Below are positions 8,373-15,674 of a DNA stretch of 37,444 bases, piece by piece. Within the stretch, counting starts at the first letter, position 1. Each line of letters opens with the position of its first letter. The notes beneath the pieces are model-generated. The model saw only the letters and a list, made by a program, of their open reading frames with translations. It ran no database searches and had not been told where the DNA came from. This DNA is from an uncultured Acetobacteraceae bacterium (lineage in GTDB: Bacteria > Pseudomonadota > Alphaproteobacteria > Acetobacterales > Acetobacteraceae): positions 1-37,444 of the forward strand of contig CAITUP010000051.1 in NCBI GenBank assembly GCA_903895595.1. Direction: 5' to 3'. Both the position numbers and the translations under genes were made by a program.

Positions 8373-8384
8373 CACAATATTGTG
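8373..8384. promoter_or_regulatory. Perfect 12-bp palindrome, candidate operator
   Basis: CACAATATTGTG is an exact palindrome in an AT-rich island about 210 bp upstream of livH. Its symmetry and size suit a dimeric helix-turn-helix regulator. No regulator gene is in the window, and the assignment to the liv operon is by position only. Confidence 0.35.
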
Positions 8385-8512
8385 CACACATGCCCGGCAT
8401 CCGGGCGCGCGCAGCGTCCGACCGGTTTCGCACCGAGGACAATGAGGCAGACAAAGCCACCGAGCTTCCATCCCCCTGGGCACCGCCCCCGCATCGAGCC
8501 CAATTCCCCCAA

Positions 8513-8542
8513 TTGACGCCCCGCTCCCCCCCACCCTATACC
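8513..8542 (+). promoter_or_regulatory. Candidate liv operon promoter
   Basis: TTGACG (8513-8518) and TATACC (8537-8542) are separated by 18 bp, in a C-rich stretch just upstream of livH. A start near 8549 would give a leader of about 46 nt that contains the AAGGGAGG ribosome binding site before the GTG at 8595. Confidence 0.4.
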
Positions 8543-8594
8543 CCACCCAACACAAACCGGGGCCGGACGGCCCCCACAAGGGAGGCCGCCCAAA

Positions 8595-9476
8595 GTGGAA
8601 GACGCTGCGCGCCTGTTGCAGCTTGTCGTGAACGGTGCAGCCGCTGGCTGCATCTATGGCCTCATCGCGCTCGGCTTCGTGCTGATCTACAAAGCCACCG
8701 AGATGGTGAACTTCGCCCAAGGCGACGTCATGATGCTCGGCGGATTCGTCGCGTACAGCCTGATCGCGCACTACGGCCTGAATTATTGGGTCGGAGCACT
8801 GCTCGCCATCGCTATCACCGCCGCCTTCGGCTTCGTCCTCGATGCCCTCGTGCTGCGACGAGTCATAGGACAACCGCAATTCGCCGTGGTCATGCTCACG
8901 CTCGGCTTGGGATTCATCTTCCGAGCCTATGCCGGCATCGCTTGGGGCTATGATTCGGTGGGTTTCAACACCCCGTTCACCAACAAAACCGCCAAAGTCG
9001 GTCTGCTGGTGCTGGGCCAGGACAACCTGTCCATCATCGTCGGGACGGTGCTGCTGTGTGCGGTGCTGTATGTGTTCTTCAGCAAAACCCGCCTCGGCGT
9101 GGCGATGCAGGCGTCCTCGCAGAACCAGCTCGCAGCCTATTACATGGGCATCCCGGTCCGCACCGTGTTCAGCCTGATCTGGGCGATCTCCGCCGGAGTC
9201 GCAGCCGTCGCCGGCATCCTGCTCTCCCCGGTGTCGATGATCGACGTGAACATGGGCTTCCTCGGCATCAAGGCCTTCGCCGCCGCGGTCATCGGGGGCT
9301 TCGGCAGCATCCCGGGATCGCTGGTCGGCGGCGTCATCGTCGGCGTCGTGGAGCAGTTGGCGGGCTACTACCTCCCCGCCGGATTCCAGGAAGTCACCTC
9401 CAACGTCGTCCTTCTCGCGATGCTGATCCTGCGACCGCAGGGCCTGTTCGCCGAGGGCATGGGAAAGCGAGTCTAG
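8595..9476 (+). CDS. livH: Branched-chain amino acid-type ABC transporter permease (LivH)
   Basis: 293 aa with about eight hydrophobic segments typical of LivH. Family marks are the early GLIALGFVLIYKATEMVNFAQGD stretch, here noted by its ALGFVLIYK and NFAQGD parts, and a late GGFGSIPGSLVGG cytoplasmic loop that contacts the ATPases. It forms the inner-membrane channel with LivM. The GTG at 8595 follows AAGGGAGG. livM begins 3 bp after its stop. HAAT-family transporters carry branched-chain amino acids, amides or aromatic/short carboxylates. The nearby CoA-dependent catabolic genes favour a carboxylate, but the sequence does not decide. Confidence 0.9.
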   Translation: MEDAARLLQLVVNGAAAGCIYGLIALGFVLIYKATEMVNFAQGDVMMLGGFVAYSLIAHYGLNYWVGALLAIAITAAFGFVLDALVLRRVIGQPQFAVVMLTLGLGFIFRAYAGIAWGYDSVGFNTPFTNKTAKVGLLVLGQDNLSIIVGTVLLCAVLYVFFSKTRLGVAMQASSQNQLAAYYMGIPVRTVFSLIWAISAGVAAVAGILLSPVSMIDVNMGFLGIKAFAAAVIGGFGSIPGSLVGGVIVGVVEQLAGYYLPAGFQEVTSNVVLLAMLILRPQGLFAEGMGKRV

Positions 9477-9479
9477 CCC

Positions 9480-10556
9480 ATGCGCTATTTGTTCCGCACC
9501 GACTACCGCCAGGACACCTCGCTCGCGCGTCATAACGGCGACCGGTTCTGGTACGGGCTGCTGCTGGCCGTCATGCTCGCCATCCCCCTGCTGATGGGCG
9601 AGTTCTACGTGGGCGAGCTTGGCGGCGTCTTCATCTTCGCCATCGCGGGCGTCGGGCTGATGCTGCTGGTGGGCTACACCGGGCTGATCAGCCTGGGCCA
9701 CGCGGCGTTCCTGGGCATCGGCGCCTATGTGAACTCCGTGCTGCTGGCAAAGGGCATCCCGTTCGCCATCACTCTGCCGGTCGCGGGCCTGTTCACCGCA
9801 ATCTGCGGCGCCGCCATCGGCCTGCCGACCTTGCGCATGAGCGGGCTGTACCTCGCCATCGCCACTCTGGCGTTCGGCAGCATTGTCGGCACGGTGTTCC
9901 AGAAATGGTCGTCCGTGACCGGCGGGTTCGACGGATTCGCGGTGCCGACGCCGAGCATCCTGGGCGTCAATCTGGATGGCGCGACGGGGATTTATTATGT
10001 GTCCCTGGCGGTGCTGATCTTCTGCCTGTGGGTCAGTGCCAACATCCTGCGCAGCCCGATGGGGCGCGCGATGGTGGCGATCCGCGATTCGGAAGTCTCG
10101 GCGCAGAGCATGGGCATCCACCTTGCCCGCTACAAAGCCATGGCCTTCGCGATCAGCGCGGGCATGACGGGCCTCGCGGGCGGGTTGTTCGCCCATTACG
10201 TGCGGTTCCTGGCGCCGGATGCGTTCGACGTGCTGCTGTCGGTGCAGTTCGTGACGATCGTATTCGTGGGCGGGCTGGGATCGATCCATGGCGCGGTGTT
10301 CGGGGCGCTGTTCGTGCGGCTGTTGCCGCAGTTCATCGCCATCGTGCGCGACGATCTTCCCTTTGGCATCGGCCGCATGCCGGGGCTGGAGCCGTCGCTG
10401 TTCGGCCTGGTGCTGGTCCTGGTGATCCTGTTCCAGCCGGGCGGCATCAACGGGTTGTGGCTGAAAACCAAGCATTGGTTCACCGCCTACCCGTTCAAGC
10501 GCCAGGAAAGCGCCCGCCGGCAAAAATCCTACGCGAAGTCGGAGCGGCTGCGATGA
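9480..10556 (+). CDS. livM: Branched-chain amino acid-type ABC transporter permease (LivM)
   Basis: 358 aa with multiple membrane segments. It has the LivM hallmark GYTGLISLGHAAFLGIGAY, the loop RDSEVSAQSMGI followed by KAMAFAISAGMTGLAGGLF, and GGLGSIHGAVFGA near the end, which is the coupling loop to the ATPase. A basic tail (KRQESARRQKSYAKSERLR) ends the protein. It pairs with LivH to form the membrane channel. Its stop overlaps the livG ATG as ATGA, a sign of translational coupling. Confidence 0.9.
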   Translation: MRYLFRTDYRQDTSLARHNGDRFWYGLLLAVMLAIPLLMGEFYVGELGGVFIFAIAGVGLMLLVGYTGLISLGHAAFLGIGAYVNSVLLAKGIPFAITLPVAGLFTAICGAAIGLPTLRMSGLYLAIATLAFGSIVGTVFQKWSSVTGGFDGFAVPTPSILGVNLDGATGIYYVSLAVLIFCLWVSANILRSPMGRAMVAIRDSEVSAQSMGIHLARYKAMAFAISAGMTGLAGGLFAHYVRFLAPDAFDVLLSVQFVTIVFVGGLGSIHGAVFGALFVRLLPQFIAIVRDDLPFGIGRMPGLEPSLFGLVLVLVILFQPGGINGLWLKTKHWFTAYPFKRQESARRQKSYAKSERLR

Positions 10557-11329
10557 GCCTGTTCGAAGCCCAAGGAATCGCCGTCCGCTTCGGCGGCATT
10601 CGCGCTGTGGACGACGTGAGCTTTCACGTCGACAAAGGCGAGGTTTTTTCCATTATCGGCCCGAACGGTGCCGGGAAGACCACGATCTTCAATCTGATTT
10701 CCCGCATCTACAATTCGACCGAGGGGAAACTGATCTTCGACGGGCAGGATTTCACCAAAATGCCGCCCTGGCAGGTCGCCGGTATCGGCATCGCCCGCAC
10801 CTTCCAGAACATCGAACTGTTTCCCAACGCGACCCTGCTGCAAAATCTGCTGATCGGGCGGCACTGCCACTCGCGCGTGGGACTGTTGTCGCAGCTGGCG
10901 TTTCTGCCGTCGGTCCGCCGGGCGGAACTGCATCACCGGGAAAAGGCCGAGGACGTCATCGGCTTTCTGGGCCTGGAACGCTACCGCGACACGCTGATCG
11001 CCAATCTGCCCTATGGCGTGCGCAAGGTCGTGGAACTCGGGCGCGCTTTGTGCATCGAGCCGAAGCTGCTGCTGCTGGACGAACCGTCCTCAGGCCTGAA
11101 CGTCGAGGAGACGGAAGGCATGGGGTTCTGGATCGAGGACATCAAGAAGGACCTCGGCATCACCGTCATCATGGTCGAACACGACATGGCGCTGGTGAAC
11201 CAGGTGTCCGACCGCGTGATGGCGCTGAACTACGGCAAGGTGCTCGCGATGGGCTCGCCGCGCGAAGTGCAGACCCATCCGGAAGTCGTGAAAGCCTACC
11301 TCGGTGGCGATATGGAGGACGCGGCGTGA
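10553..11329 (+). CDS. livG: ABC transporter ATP-binding protein (LivG)
   Basis: 258 aa. Walker A GPNGAGKT lies at residues 36-43, Walker B is LLLLDEPSSGL, and the switch histidine is in VEHDM. The signature segment reads NLPYGVRKVVELGRAL, where LivG proteins usually have LPYGQQR or LSYGxQR, so the C-loop has lost its usual Gly/Gln. It should energise transport together with LivF. ATG at 10553 overlaps the livM stop, and its own stop overlaps the livF GTG start (GTGA). Confidence 0.92.
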   Translation: MSLFEAQGIAVRFGGIRAVDDVSFHVDKGEVFSIIGPNGAGKTTIFNLISRIYNSTEGKLIFDGQDFTKMPPWQVAGIGIARTFQNIELFPNATLLQNLLIGRHCHSRVGLLSQLAFLPSVRRAELHHREKAEDVIGFLGLERYRDTLIANLPYGVRKVVELGRALCIEPKLLLLDEPSSGLNVEETEGMGFWIEDIKKDLGITVIMVEHDMALVNQVSDRVMALNYGKVLAMGSPREVQTHPEVVKAYLGGDMEDAA

Positions 11330-12099
11330 GCGAACCTCTGCTGAAAGTCACGGGGATCGAGACCTTCTACGGCCCCATCCAAGCCATTCGCGGCGTCTCG
11401 ATCGAGGTGCAGCCGAAGCAGATGGTCACCGTGTTGGGCGCCAACGGGGCCGGCAAGACGACCGTGCTGCGCACCGTGTCCGGCGTGCTGAACCCCGAAC
11501 GCGGCCAGATTTTCTTCGAGGGCCGCGACATCGCCAACATGGCGCCCGATCAGGTCATGCGCATGGGCATCTGCCACGTGCCGGAGGGACGCGAAACGTT
11601 CCCCTTCCTGACCGTGCGCGAAAACCTGATGATGGGCGCCTATACCCGCCGCGATGCGGATGGGGTGGCCAAGGATTTGGAACTCTGCTTCGGCTATTTC
11701 CCGCGTCTGCTGGAACGCCAGCACCAGCGTGCCGGCCTGTTGTCCGGCGGCGAGCAGCAGATGTTGGCGATCAGCCGAGCGCTGATGGGCAAGCCGAAGC
11801 TGTTGTTGTTGGATGAGCCGTCTTTGGGGTTGTCGCCGCTGCTGGTGCAGCAGATTTTCGGAATCATTCGGCGCATCAACCAGGAACAGGGCGTCGCGAT
11901 CCTGTTGGTTGAGCAGAACGCCCATATCGCGTTGAAAACCGCCGATTACGGCTATGTGCTGGAAGTCGGCCGGATCGTGATCGAGGATCGTTGCACCAAC
12001 CTGATCCAGCGGGACGACATCAAGGAATTCTACCTCGGCCAGAAGGAAGCGGGTGCCCGCGGCCAGCGGCGTTGGAAAAAGAAGCGCCAATGGAACTGA
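11326..12099 (+). CDS. livF: ABC transporter ATP-binding protein (LivF)
   Basis: 257 aa. Walker A GANGAGKT is at residues 38-45, the signature LLSGGEQQMLAISRAL is intact, and Walker B is LLLLDEPSLGLSP. HVPEGRETFPFLTVRENL is typical of LivF. The C-terminus carries an extra basic tail (RGQRRWKKKRQWN) created where the frame runs 10 bp into the next gene. The GTG at 11326 overlaps the livG stop. With LivG it forms the ATPase pair. No substrate-binding LivK-type gene is found next to this operon. Confidence 0.92.
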   Translation: MSEPLLKVTGIETFYGPIQAIRGVSIEVQPKQMVTVLGANGAGKTTVLRTVSGVLNPERGQIFFEGRDIANMAPDQVMRMGICHVPEGRETFPFLTVRENLMMGAYTRRDADGVAKDLELCFGYFPRLLERQHQRAGLLSGGEQQMLAISRALMGKPKLLLLDEPSLGLSPLLVQQIFGIIRRINQEQGVAILLVEQNAHIALKTADYGYVLEVGRIVIEDRCTNLIQRDDIKEFYLGQKEAGARGQRRWKKKRQWN

Positions 12100-13115
12100 T
12101 TGCAACTATCCCTGCCCTGCTGGATCGGCGCTCTTCCGATAGCCGGGTCGTGCTGCGAAAGAAGGAACGCGGTCTGTGGAAGGCCGTGACCTGGAGCGAG
12201 TTGGACGCGCACCGTCGCGCCGTCGCGGCGGCCTTGCAGGCGGCCGGGTTCCGTCAGGGCGATGTCGCGGGTCTGCTGTCGGAGACGACGCCGGATGCGG
12301 TTTACGTGGATTTGGGGATTCTGTCGGCCGGCGGCGTCAGTCTGGCGGTAAACCCGGATGCCGAGGCGGAGCAGCTTCGTTCGCAGTTGCGGGACTCCGG
12401 TTGCCGCGTGCTGTTCGTGGAGAATGAGGAGCAGCTCGATAAAGCGCTGACCGTGCGCGAGAGCTGTCCGGCGCTGACGCGGATCGTGATCTTGAACATG
12501 AAGGGTCTGCGCGATTTCTCCGACGCAGGCTGCGAGGATTATCAAGTGTTCCTCGGTCGCGGCACTGCTGGCGGGGATGCGCCGGCGATCCGGGGCGACC
12601 ATCCGGCCGTGTTGTTGCCGAGCGGTGTCCTGACCCATGCCGATGTGCTCGCCAAGGTCGCGAAAGCGGCGGAAACCCTGGGCGTTCGCGACGGCGACGA
12701 ACGTCTGGCGGTGTTGCCGATGTCCGATCCGCTGGAGCGGATTCAGGGTCTGTACCTCGCGCTACAGGCCGGGATCGTCAGCAACTATCTGGAAAGCCCG
12801 GAAACCGCGCGCGAGAACCTGCAGGAGTTGAAGCCCACGTTGTTCGGTGCCGACGCCGAGGCCTGGACTCGCCTGCACGCCCGCATCGCCGCCAGTGCGG
12901 CTGCCGCGACTCCATTGCAGCGGATGCTTTACAACTGGGCGATTCGCGCAGGCAGCGGCAATGCGGTGGCCAATTTCCTGGTGCTGGGTGCTGTGCGCCG
13001 GGAATTGGGCATGAACCGGCTTCGGGTTGCCTATGTCGCCGGGTCGAAACCCGCCGCCGACATCGCGCAATGGGCGGCGTCGCTTGGCATTCGGATCGCA
13101 ACAGTCGAGGTTTGA
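12090..13115 (+). CDS. Half-length acyl-CoA synthetase-like protein lacking the ATP-binding loop
   Basis: 341 aa. It aligns by eye with the N-terminal half of the large ANL acyl-CoA synthetases that often follow livHMGF: opening 'VTWSELDAHRRAVAAALQ', then DVAGLLSETTPDAVY, ILSAGGVSL, and a late ANFLVLGAVRRELGMNRLRVAYVAGSKP. Where the family has the phosphate loop TSGTTGxPKG, this protein reads AVLLPSGVLTHADVL, so the loop is deleted in frame. It stops just before the expected YGxTE motif and lacks the whole C-terminal lid. No frameshift is seen and the remaining half is not found downstream. Adenylation and thioester formation should therefore be impossible. It could be a decaying gene or a pseudo-enzyme with a binding or regulatory role. 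The ATG overlaps the livF end by 10 bp. Confidence 0.75.
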   Translation: MELIATIPALLDRRSSDSRVVLRKKERGLWKAVTWSELDAHRRAVAAALQAAGFRQGDVAGLLSETTPDAVYVDLGILSAGGVSLAVNPDAEAEQLRSQLRDSGCRVLFVENEEQLDKALTVRESCPALTRIVILNMKGLRDFSDAGCEDYQVFLGRGTAGGDAPAIRGDHPAVLLPSGVLTHADVLAKVAKAAETLGVRDGDERLAVLPMSDPLERIQGLYLALQAGIVSNYLESPETARENLQELKPTLFGADAEAWTRLHARIAASAAAATPLQRMLYNWAIRAGSGNAVANFLVLGAVRRELGMNRLRVAYVAGSKPAADIAQWAASLGIRIATVEV

Positions 13116-13117
13116 TC

Positions 13118-13309
13118 CTACAGGTCGGCAACCCGTATCCAGGTCGCCACGCCCGCCGACACAACCAGCCCCAGCGCCAACACCGGCACGCCGGACCATC
13201 CGATCTCCCGCGTGACCGCCAGCCACAGGACCATGCTCGCGATCCCCACGGCAATACCGCCGATCAGGCTCGCCTTGCCGGTCTTGATACGGCTCCGTGG
13301 CGAACTCAT
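13118..13309 (-). CDS. Small two-helix membrane protein (63 aa)
   Basis: A short basic N-terminus (MSSPRSRIKTGK) is followed by two hydrophobic segments, around IGGIAVGIASMVLWLAV and VPVLALGLVVSAGVATWI, joined by a short loop. This predicts an inner-membrane hairpin. No family is recognised. The ATG at 13309 overlaps the stop of the hydroxylase gene upstream as ATGA, which supports it as a real, coupled gene. It converges with the half-length synthetase gene, whose stop lies 2 bp away. Confidence 0.55.
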   Translation of the reverse strand: MSSPRSRIKTGKASLIGGIAVGIASMVLWLAVTREIGWSGVPVLALGLVVSAGVATWIRVADL

Positions 13310-14091
13310 TCCGCGGCCATCGTGCCGACATGGCCGACGCGGACATCGTCGGTCGAGTGCCGCACCCGTTTCAAATCCCGCCGCACCGCACTGGCATCGT
13401 AACCGTTGAAAATATGCTTCAACAACCCGCAGCGCAGGTCCGACGTGCCGAAGAACCAATCGGCGATCGGGTAAGTGAGATTGAAATTCCGCTCCATCAT
13501 AATCGCGGGATTATGGTGCGCGATGTGGTGCCGGCGGATCGAATTGATCAGTGGAATATGCCGCACCAGACTGTCGTTTTTCACATGACAGCAGAAGTGG
13601 AACAACTCGTAATTCAGATACAGCCCGACATTGGTGATCAGCAGCAGCCACCCCGCGTTCGCCAGACCGATCGCGCCCAGCACGAAGGCCGGAATCAGCG
13701 ACATCGCCATGAACGCCACCAGGGCGTAGGGCGGGAAGAACACGATGCGGAAATCGCGCGTGTTATCCACCGTCGGCTCGATATCCGTGAAGAACTGGTG
13801 ATGCGCCAGCGTGTGCCGCTTGTAGATGCCCATGAACCCCTTCACCGGGCGGTGCATGATGTAGCGGTGGATCCACCACTCGAACGTGTTGGACACGCAA
13901 AAGGCGAACGGGATCACCAGGAATTCGTACCAAGCCGGCGCCGCGATCTGCCGAGCGCAATACCAGATGGCGGTGCCGCCCAGGGTGTAGATCATCGCCA
14001 CATGCACCCAGCCCACATAGGCCGGCGCGATGCGGTCCCGGAAATCGGCGCGGAATGCGGCCTGACGCCGCGACATGGTGTTCTGGCTCAT
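13306..14091 (-). CDS. Fatty acid hydroxylase / sterol desaturase family membrane protein
   Basis: 261 aa from the ATG at 14091. The eight-histidine pattern of membrane di-iron oxygenases is clear: HRYIMH, then HTLAHH, HFCCH, and RRHHIAHH. About four membrane segments surround these boxes. Members hydroxylate or desaturate lipids, sterols, carotenoids or hopanoid-linked chains using oxygen and an external reductase. The start is set by the family's N-terminal length; an open frame to 14151 adds an unsupported arginine-rich leader. It is coupled to the 63-aa membrane protein and divergent from the MaoC gene. The lipid substrate cannot be told. Confidence 0.85.
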   Translation of the reverse strand: MSQNTMSRRQAAFRADFRDRIAPAYVGWVHVAMIYTLGGTAIWYCARQIAAPAWYEFLVIPFAFCVSNTFEWWIHRYIMHRPVKGFMGIYKRHTLAHHQFFTDIEPTVDNTRDFRIVFFPPYALVAFMAMSLIPAFVLGAIGLANAGWLLLITNVGLYLNYELFHFCCHVKNDSLVRHIPLINSIRRHHIAHHNPAIMMERNFNLTYPIADWFFGTSDLRCGLLKHIFNGYDASAVRRDLKRVRHSTDDVRVGHVGTMAAE

Positions 14092-14167
14092 GTGCCGACG
14101 ATAGAGCCGTGTTCCGTCGCGCGGCAAGACCCGGCATACTGCGGGCCGCAACGCGGGAGACTTGGAT

Positions 14168-14623
14168 ATGCTCGAAATCGAAACCCCCTCCGGGATGAAG
14201 GCCTATGTCGGCAAGCTGCTGGGCACCAGCGACTGGGTGACAGTGGATCAGGACCGGATCAACCAGTTCGCCGACGCGACCGGGGACCATCAATGGATTC
14301 ATGTGGACGTCGAGCGCGCGCGGACGGAGATGCCGAACGGCAAGACCATCGCGCACGGTTTCCTGACTCTGTCGCTGCTGCCGCATCTGATGGACAGCGT
14401 CTACAAGATCAAGAAAACCTCGCGCGGGATCAATTACGGGTCGAATAAGGTGCGATTCACCTCGATGGTGCCGTCCGGGTCGCGCGTTCGCCTGCATCAG
14501 ACGCTGAAAGCGTTGGAAGAAGTCGAAGGCGGCGTCCGCATGATCTTCGACTGCTCCATCGAGCTGGAGGGCTCCACCCGCCCGGCTTTGGTGTCGGAAA
14601 CCATCATCATGGCGTTCGATTGA
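14168..14623 (+). CDS. MaoC family dehydratase
   Basis: 151 aa, a single hot-dog domain of (R)-specific enoyl-CoA hydratase type. The catalytic pair lies in FADATGDHQWIHVD, with the conserved Asp and His, and IAHGFLTLSLLP follows. It should hydrate or dehydrate an enoyl-/3-hydroxyacyl-CoA. The ATG at 14168 is preceded by GGGAGA at suitable distance; a TTG six bases earlier is possible but less likely. Its stop overlaps the next ATG (TGATG). The location near SDR and acyl-CoA genes fits a side branch of acyl-CoA metabolism. Confidence 0.88.
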   Translation: MLEIETPSGMKAYVGKLLGTSDWVTVDQDRINQFADATGDHQWIHVDVERARTEMPNGKTIAHGFLTLSLLPHLMDSVYKIKKTSRGINYGSNKVRFTSMVPSGSRVRLHQTLKALEEVEGGVRMIFDCSIELEGSTRPALVSETIIMAFD

Positions 14624-14940
14624 TGGACAAGGCCGAACTCACGGCATGGGCGCTGGGCAATGGCTGGCAAATGATCGCCGGCATGCCCAGCCTGACGAAA
14701 CCGTCGGCGCCGAAGGAGGCCATCGTGCGGATGGCCCTGAAAGCGACGGTGGTGAACCTGGAAGTGAAGAAACCCGCCGGCAAATGGGAAAAGGTCGCCG
14801 GTCAGCCCTACGCCGCCGTATTAGCTGACGAGGAAGGTCTGCCGCTCGGCCTGGGTTTTGAAAATATCCCAGGCTTCCGCATGCTGATGCGCGACAACAA
14901 GGACCGGCAGGTGTTCGCGAAGATGACGGGAAAAGCCTAA
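14623..14940 (+). CDS. Hypothetical protein (105 aa) coupled to maoC
   Basis: I do not recognise a family. The protein has a helical start (ELTAWALGNGWQMIAGMPSLTK), a central beta-like stretch with VRMALKATVVNLEVKKPAGKW, and a closing FENIPGFRMLMRDNKDRQVF. There is no signal peptide or membrane segment. It begins in a TGATG overlap with the MaoC gene, so the two are probably made together. Its last 4 bases overlap the convergent SDR gene. A role as a partner or stabiliser of the MaoC enzyme is only a guess. Confidence 0.65.
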   Translation: MDKAELTAWALGNGWQMIAGMPSLTKPSAPKEAIVRMALKATVVNLEVKKPAGKWEKVAGQPYAAVLADEEGLPLGLGFENIPGFRMLMRDNKDRQVFAKMTGKA

Positions 14941-15632
14941 CCGACCTGCAACAACTGCCCCGTCACCCCGCTGGCGGCGGAGGACAGCAGGAAGGCCATC
15001 GCCTCCCCAACTTCCGTGGGCGTCACCCAGCGAGAAGTATCGGCGTCCGGCATGGCCGACCGGTTTTGCGGCGTGTCGATGGTGGTCGGCAGCACCGCGT
15101 TGACGCGGATTTTCTCGTCCCGCAGCTCATCGGCGAGGCTTTCCGTCATGCGCATGACACCGGCTTTGGAGGCGGCGTAGGCGGCAACCTGCCCGCCCGC
15201 CTTCAACCCTGCGACGCTGCCGATGCCCACCAGCGCACCGCCGCCCGCCTTCCGAATCGCTGGCACGGCGGCTTGGTAAATATTCCAAGTGGTTTTGACG
15301 TTGAGCGTGAACATCAGGTCCCACTGATCGAGGCCGGCATCCGCCAGCTTCGCCATCGCAAACCCACCAACCGTGGTGCCGACTCCGTCCAGCCTACCGG
15401 ATGTCGCGACGACATGCGCGACCAGCGCCTTGGCGGCGGCAGGGTCGGTCAGATCGTAGGACGACAGCGCCATATGGCCCTTGCCGGGTAACGCGGCGAC
15501 GACCTGATCCAGGCGAGGCTTGTAGGTATCCACCGCCGCGACGACAGCGCCCCGGGACGCGAGCAGGCCGGCCAGCGCCGACCCGACATTGCCGGCCGCC
15601 CCGGTGACGATAAAGGTTTTTCCGCTGAACAC
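14937..15632 (-). CDS. Short-chain dehydrogenase/reductase
   Basis: 231 aa, somewhat short for a classical SDR but complete. The cofactor motif TGAAGNVG begins at about residue 11, the catalytic serine lies in GIGSVAG, and YAASK gives the YxxxK pair. The adenine-contact aspartate in VAAVDTYK suggests NAD preference. The GTG at 15632 follows GGAGGAAG. The 3' end overlaps the 105-aa gene by 4 bp on the other strand. The substrate is unknown. Confidence 0.85.
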   Translation of the reverse strand: MFSGKTFIVTGAAGNVGSALAGLLASRGAVVAAVDTYKPRLDQVVAALPGKGHMALSSYDLTDPAAAKALVAHVVATSGRLDGVGTTVGGFAMAKLADAGLDQWDLMFTLNVKTTWNIYQAAVPAIRKAGGGALVGIGSVAGLKAGGQVAAYAASKAGVMRMTESLADELRDEKIRVNAVLPTTIDTPQNRSAMPDADTSRWVTPTEVGEAMAFLLSSAASGVTGQLLQVG

Positions 15633-15674
15633 GATGGCTTCCTCCGGCTTCGATACGGAGGCCAGCTTAGCAGA

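Larger units (their letters stand above)
8217..8594. other. Regulatory intergenic region upstream of the liv operon
   Basis: 378 bp without a supported gene. It holds a perfect 12-bp palindrome GCGATTAATCGC (8271-8282), an AT-rich run (8316-8352), a second perfect 12-bp palindrome CACAATATTGTG (8373-8384), and a promoter candidate close to livH (8513-8542). Reading frames crossing it on either strand have no domain and run through livHM in antisense or the 87-aa gene in another frame. The palindromes are likely operators for a regulator encoded elsewhere. Confidence 0.5.

Noticed and set aside
8316-10523. 735-codon open frame on the minus strand across livH and livM
   Set aside because: It is antisense to clear LivH/LivM proteins with membrane segments and family motifs. 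It is Gln/His/Arg/Asp-rich, as expected when high-GC coding DNA is read on the wrong strand.
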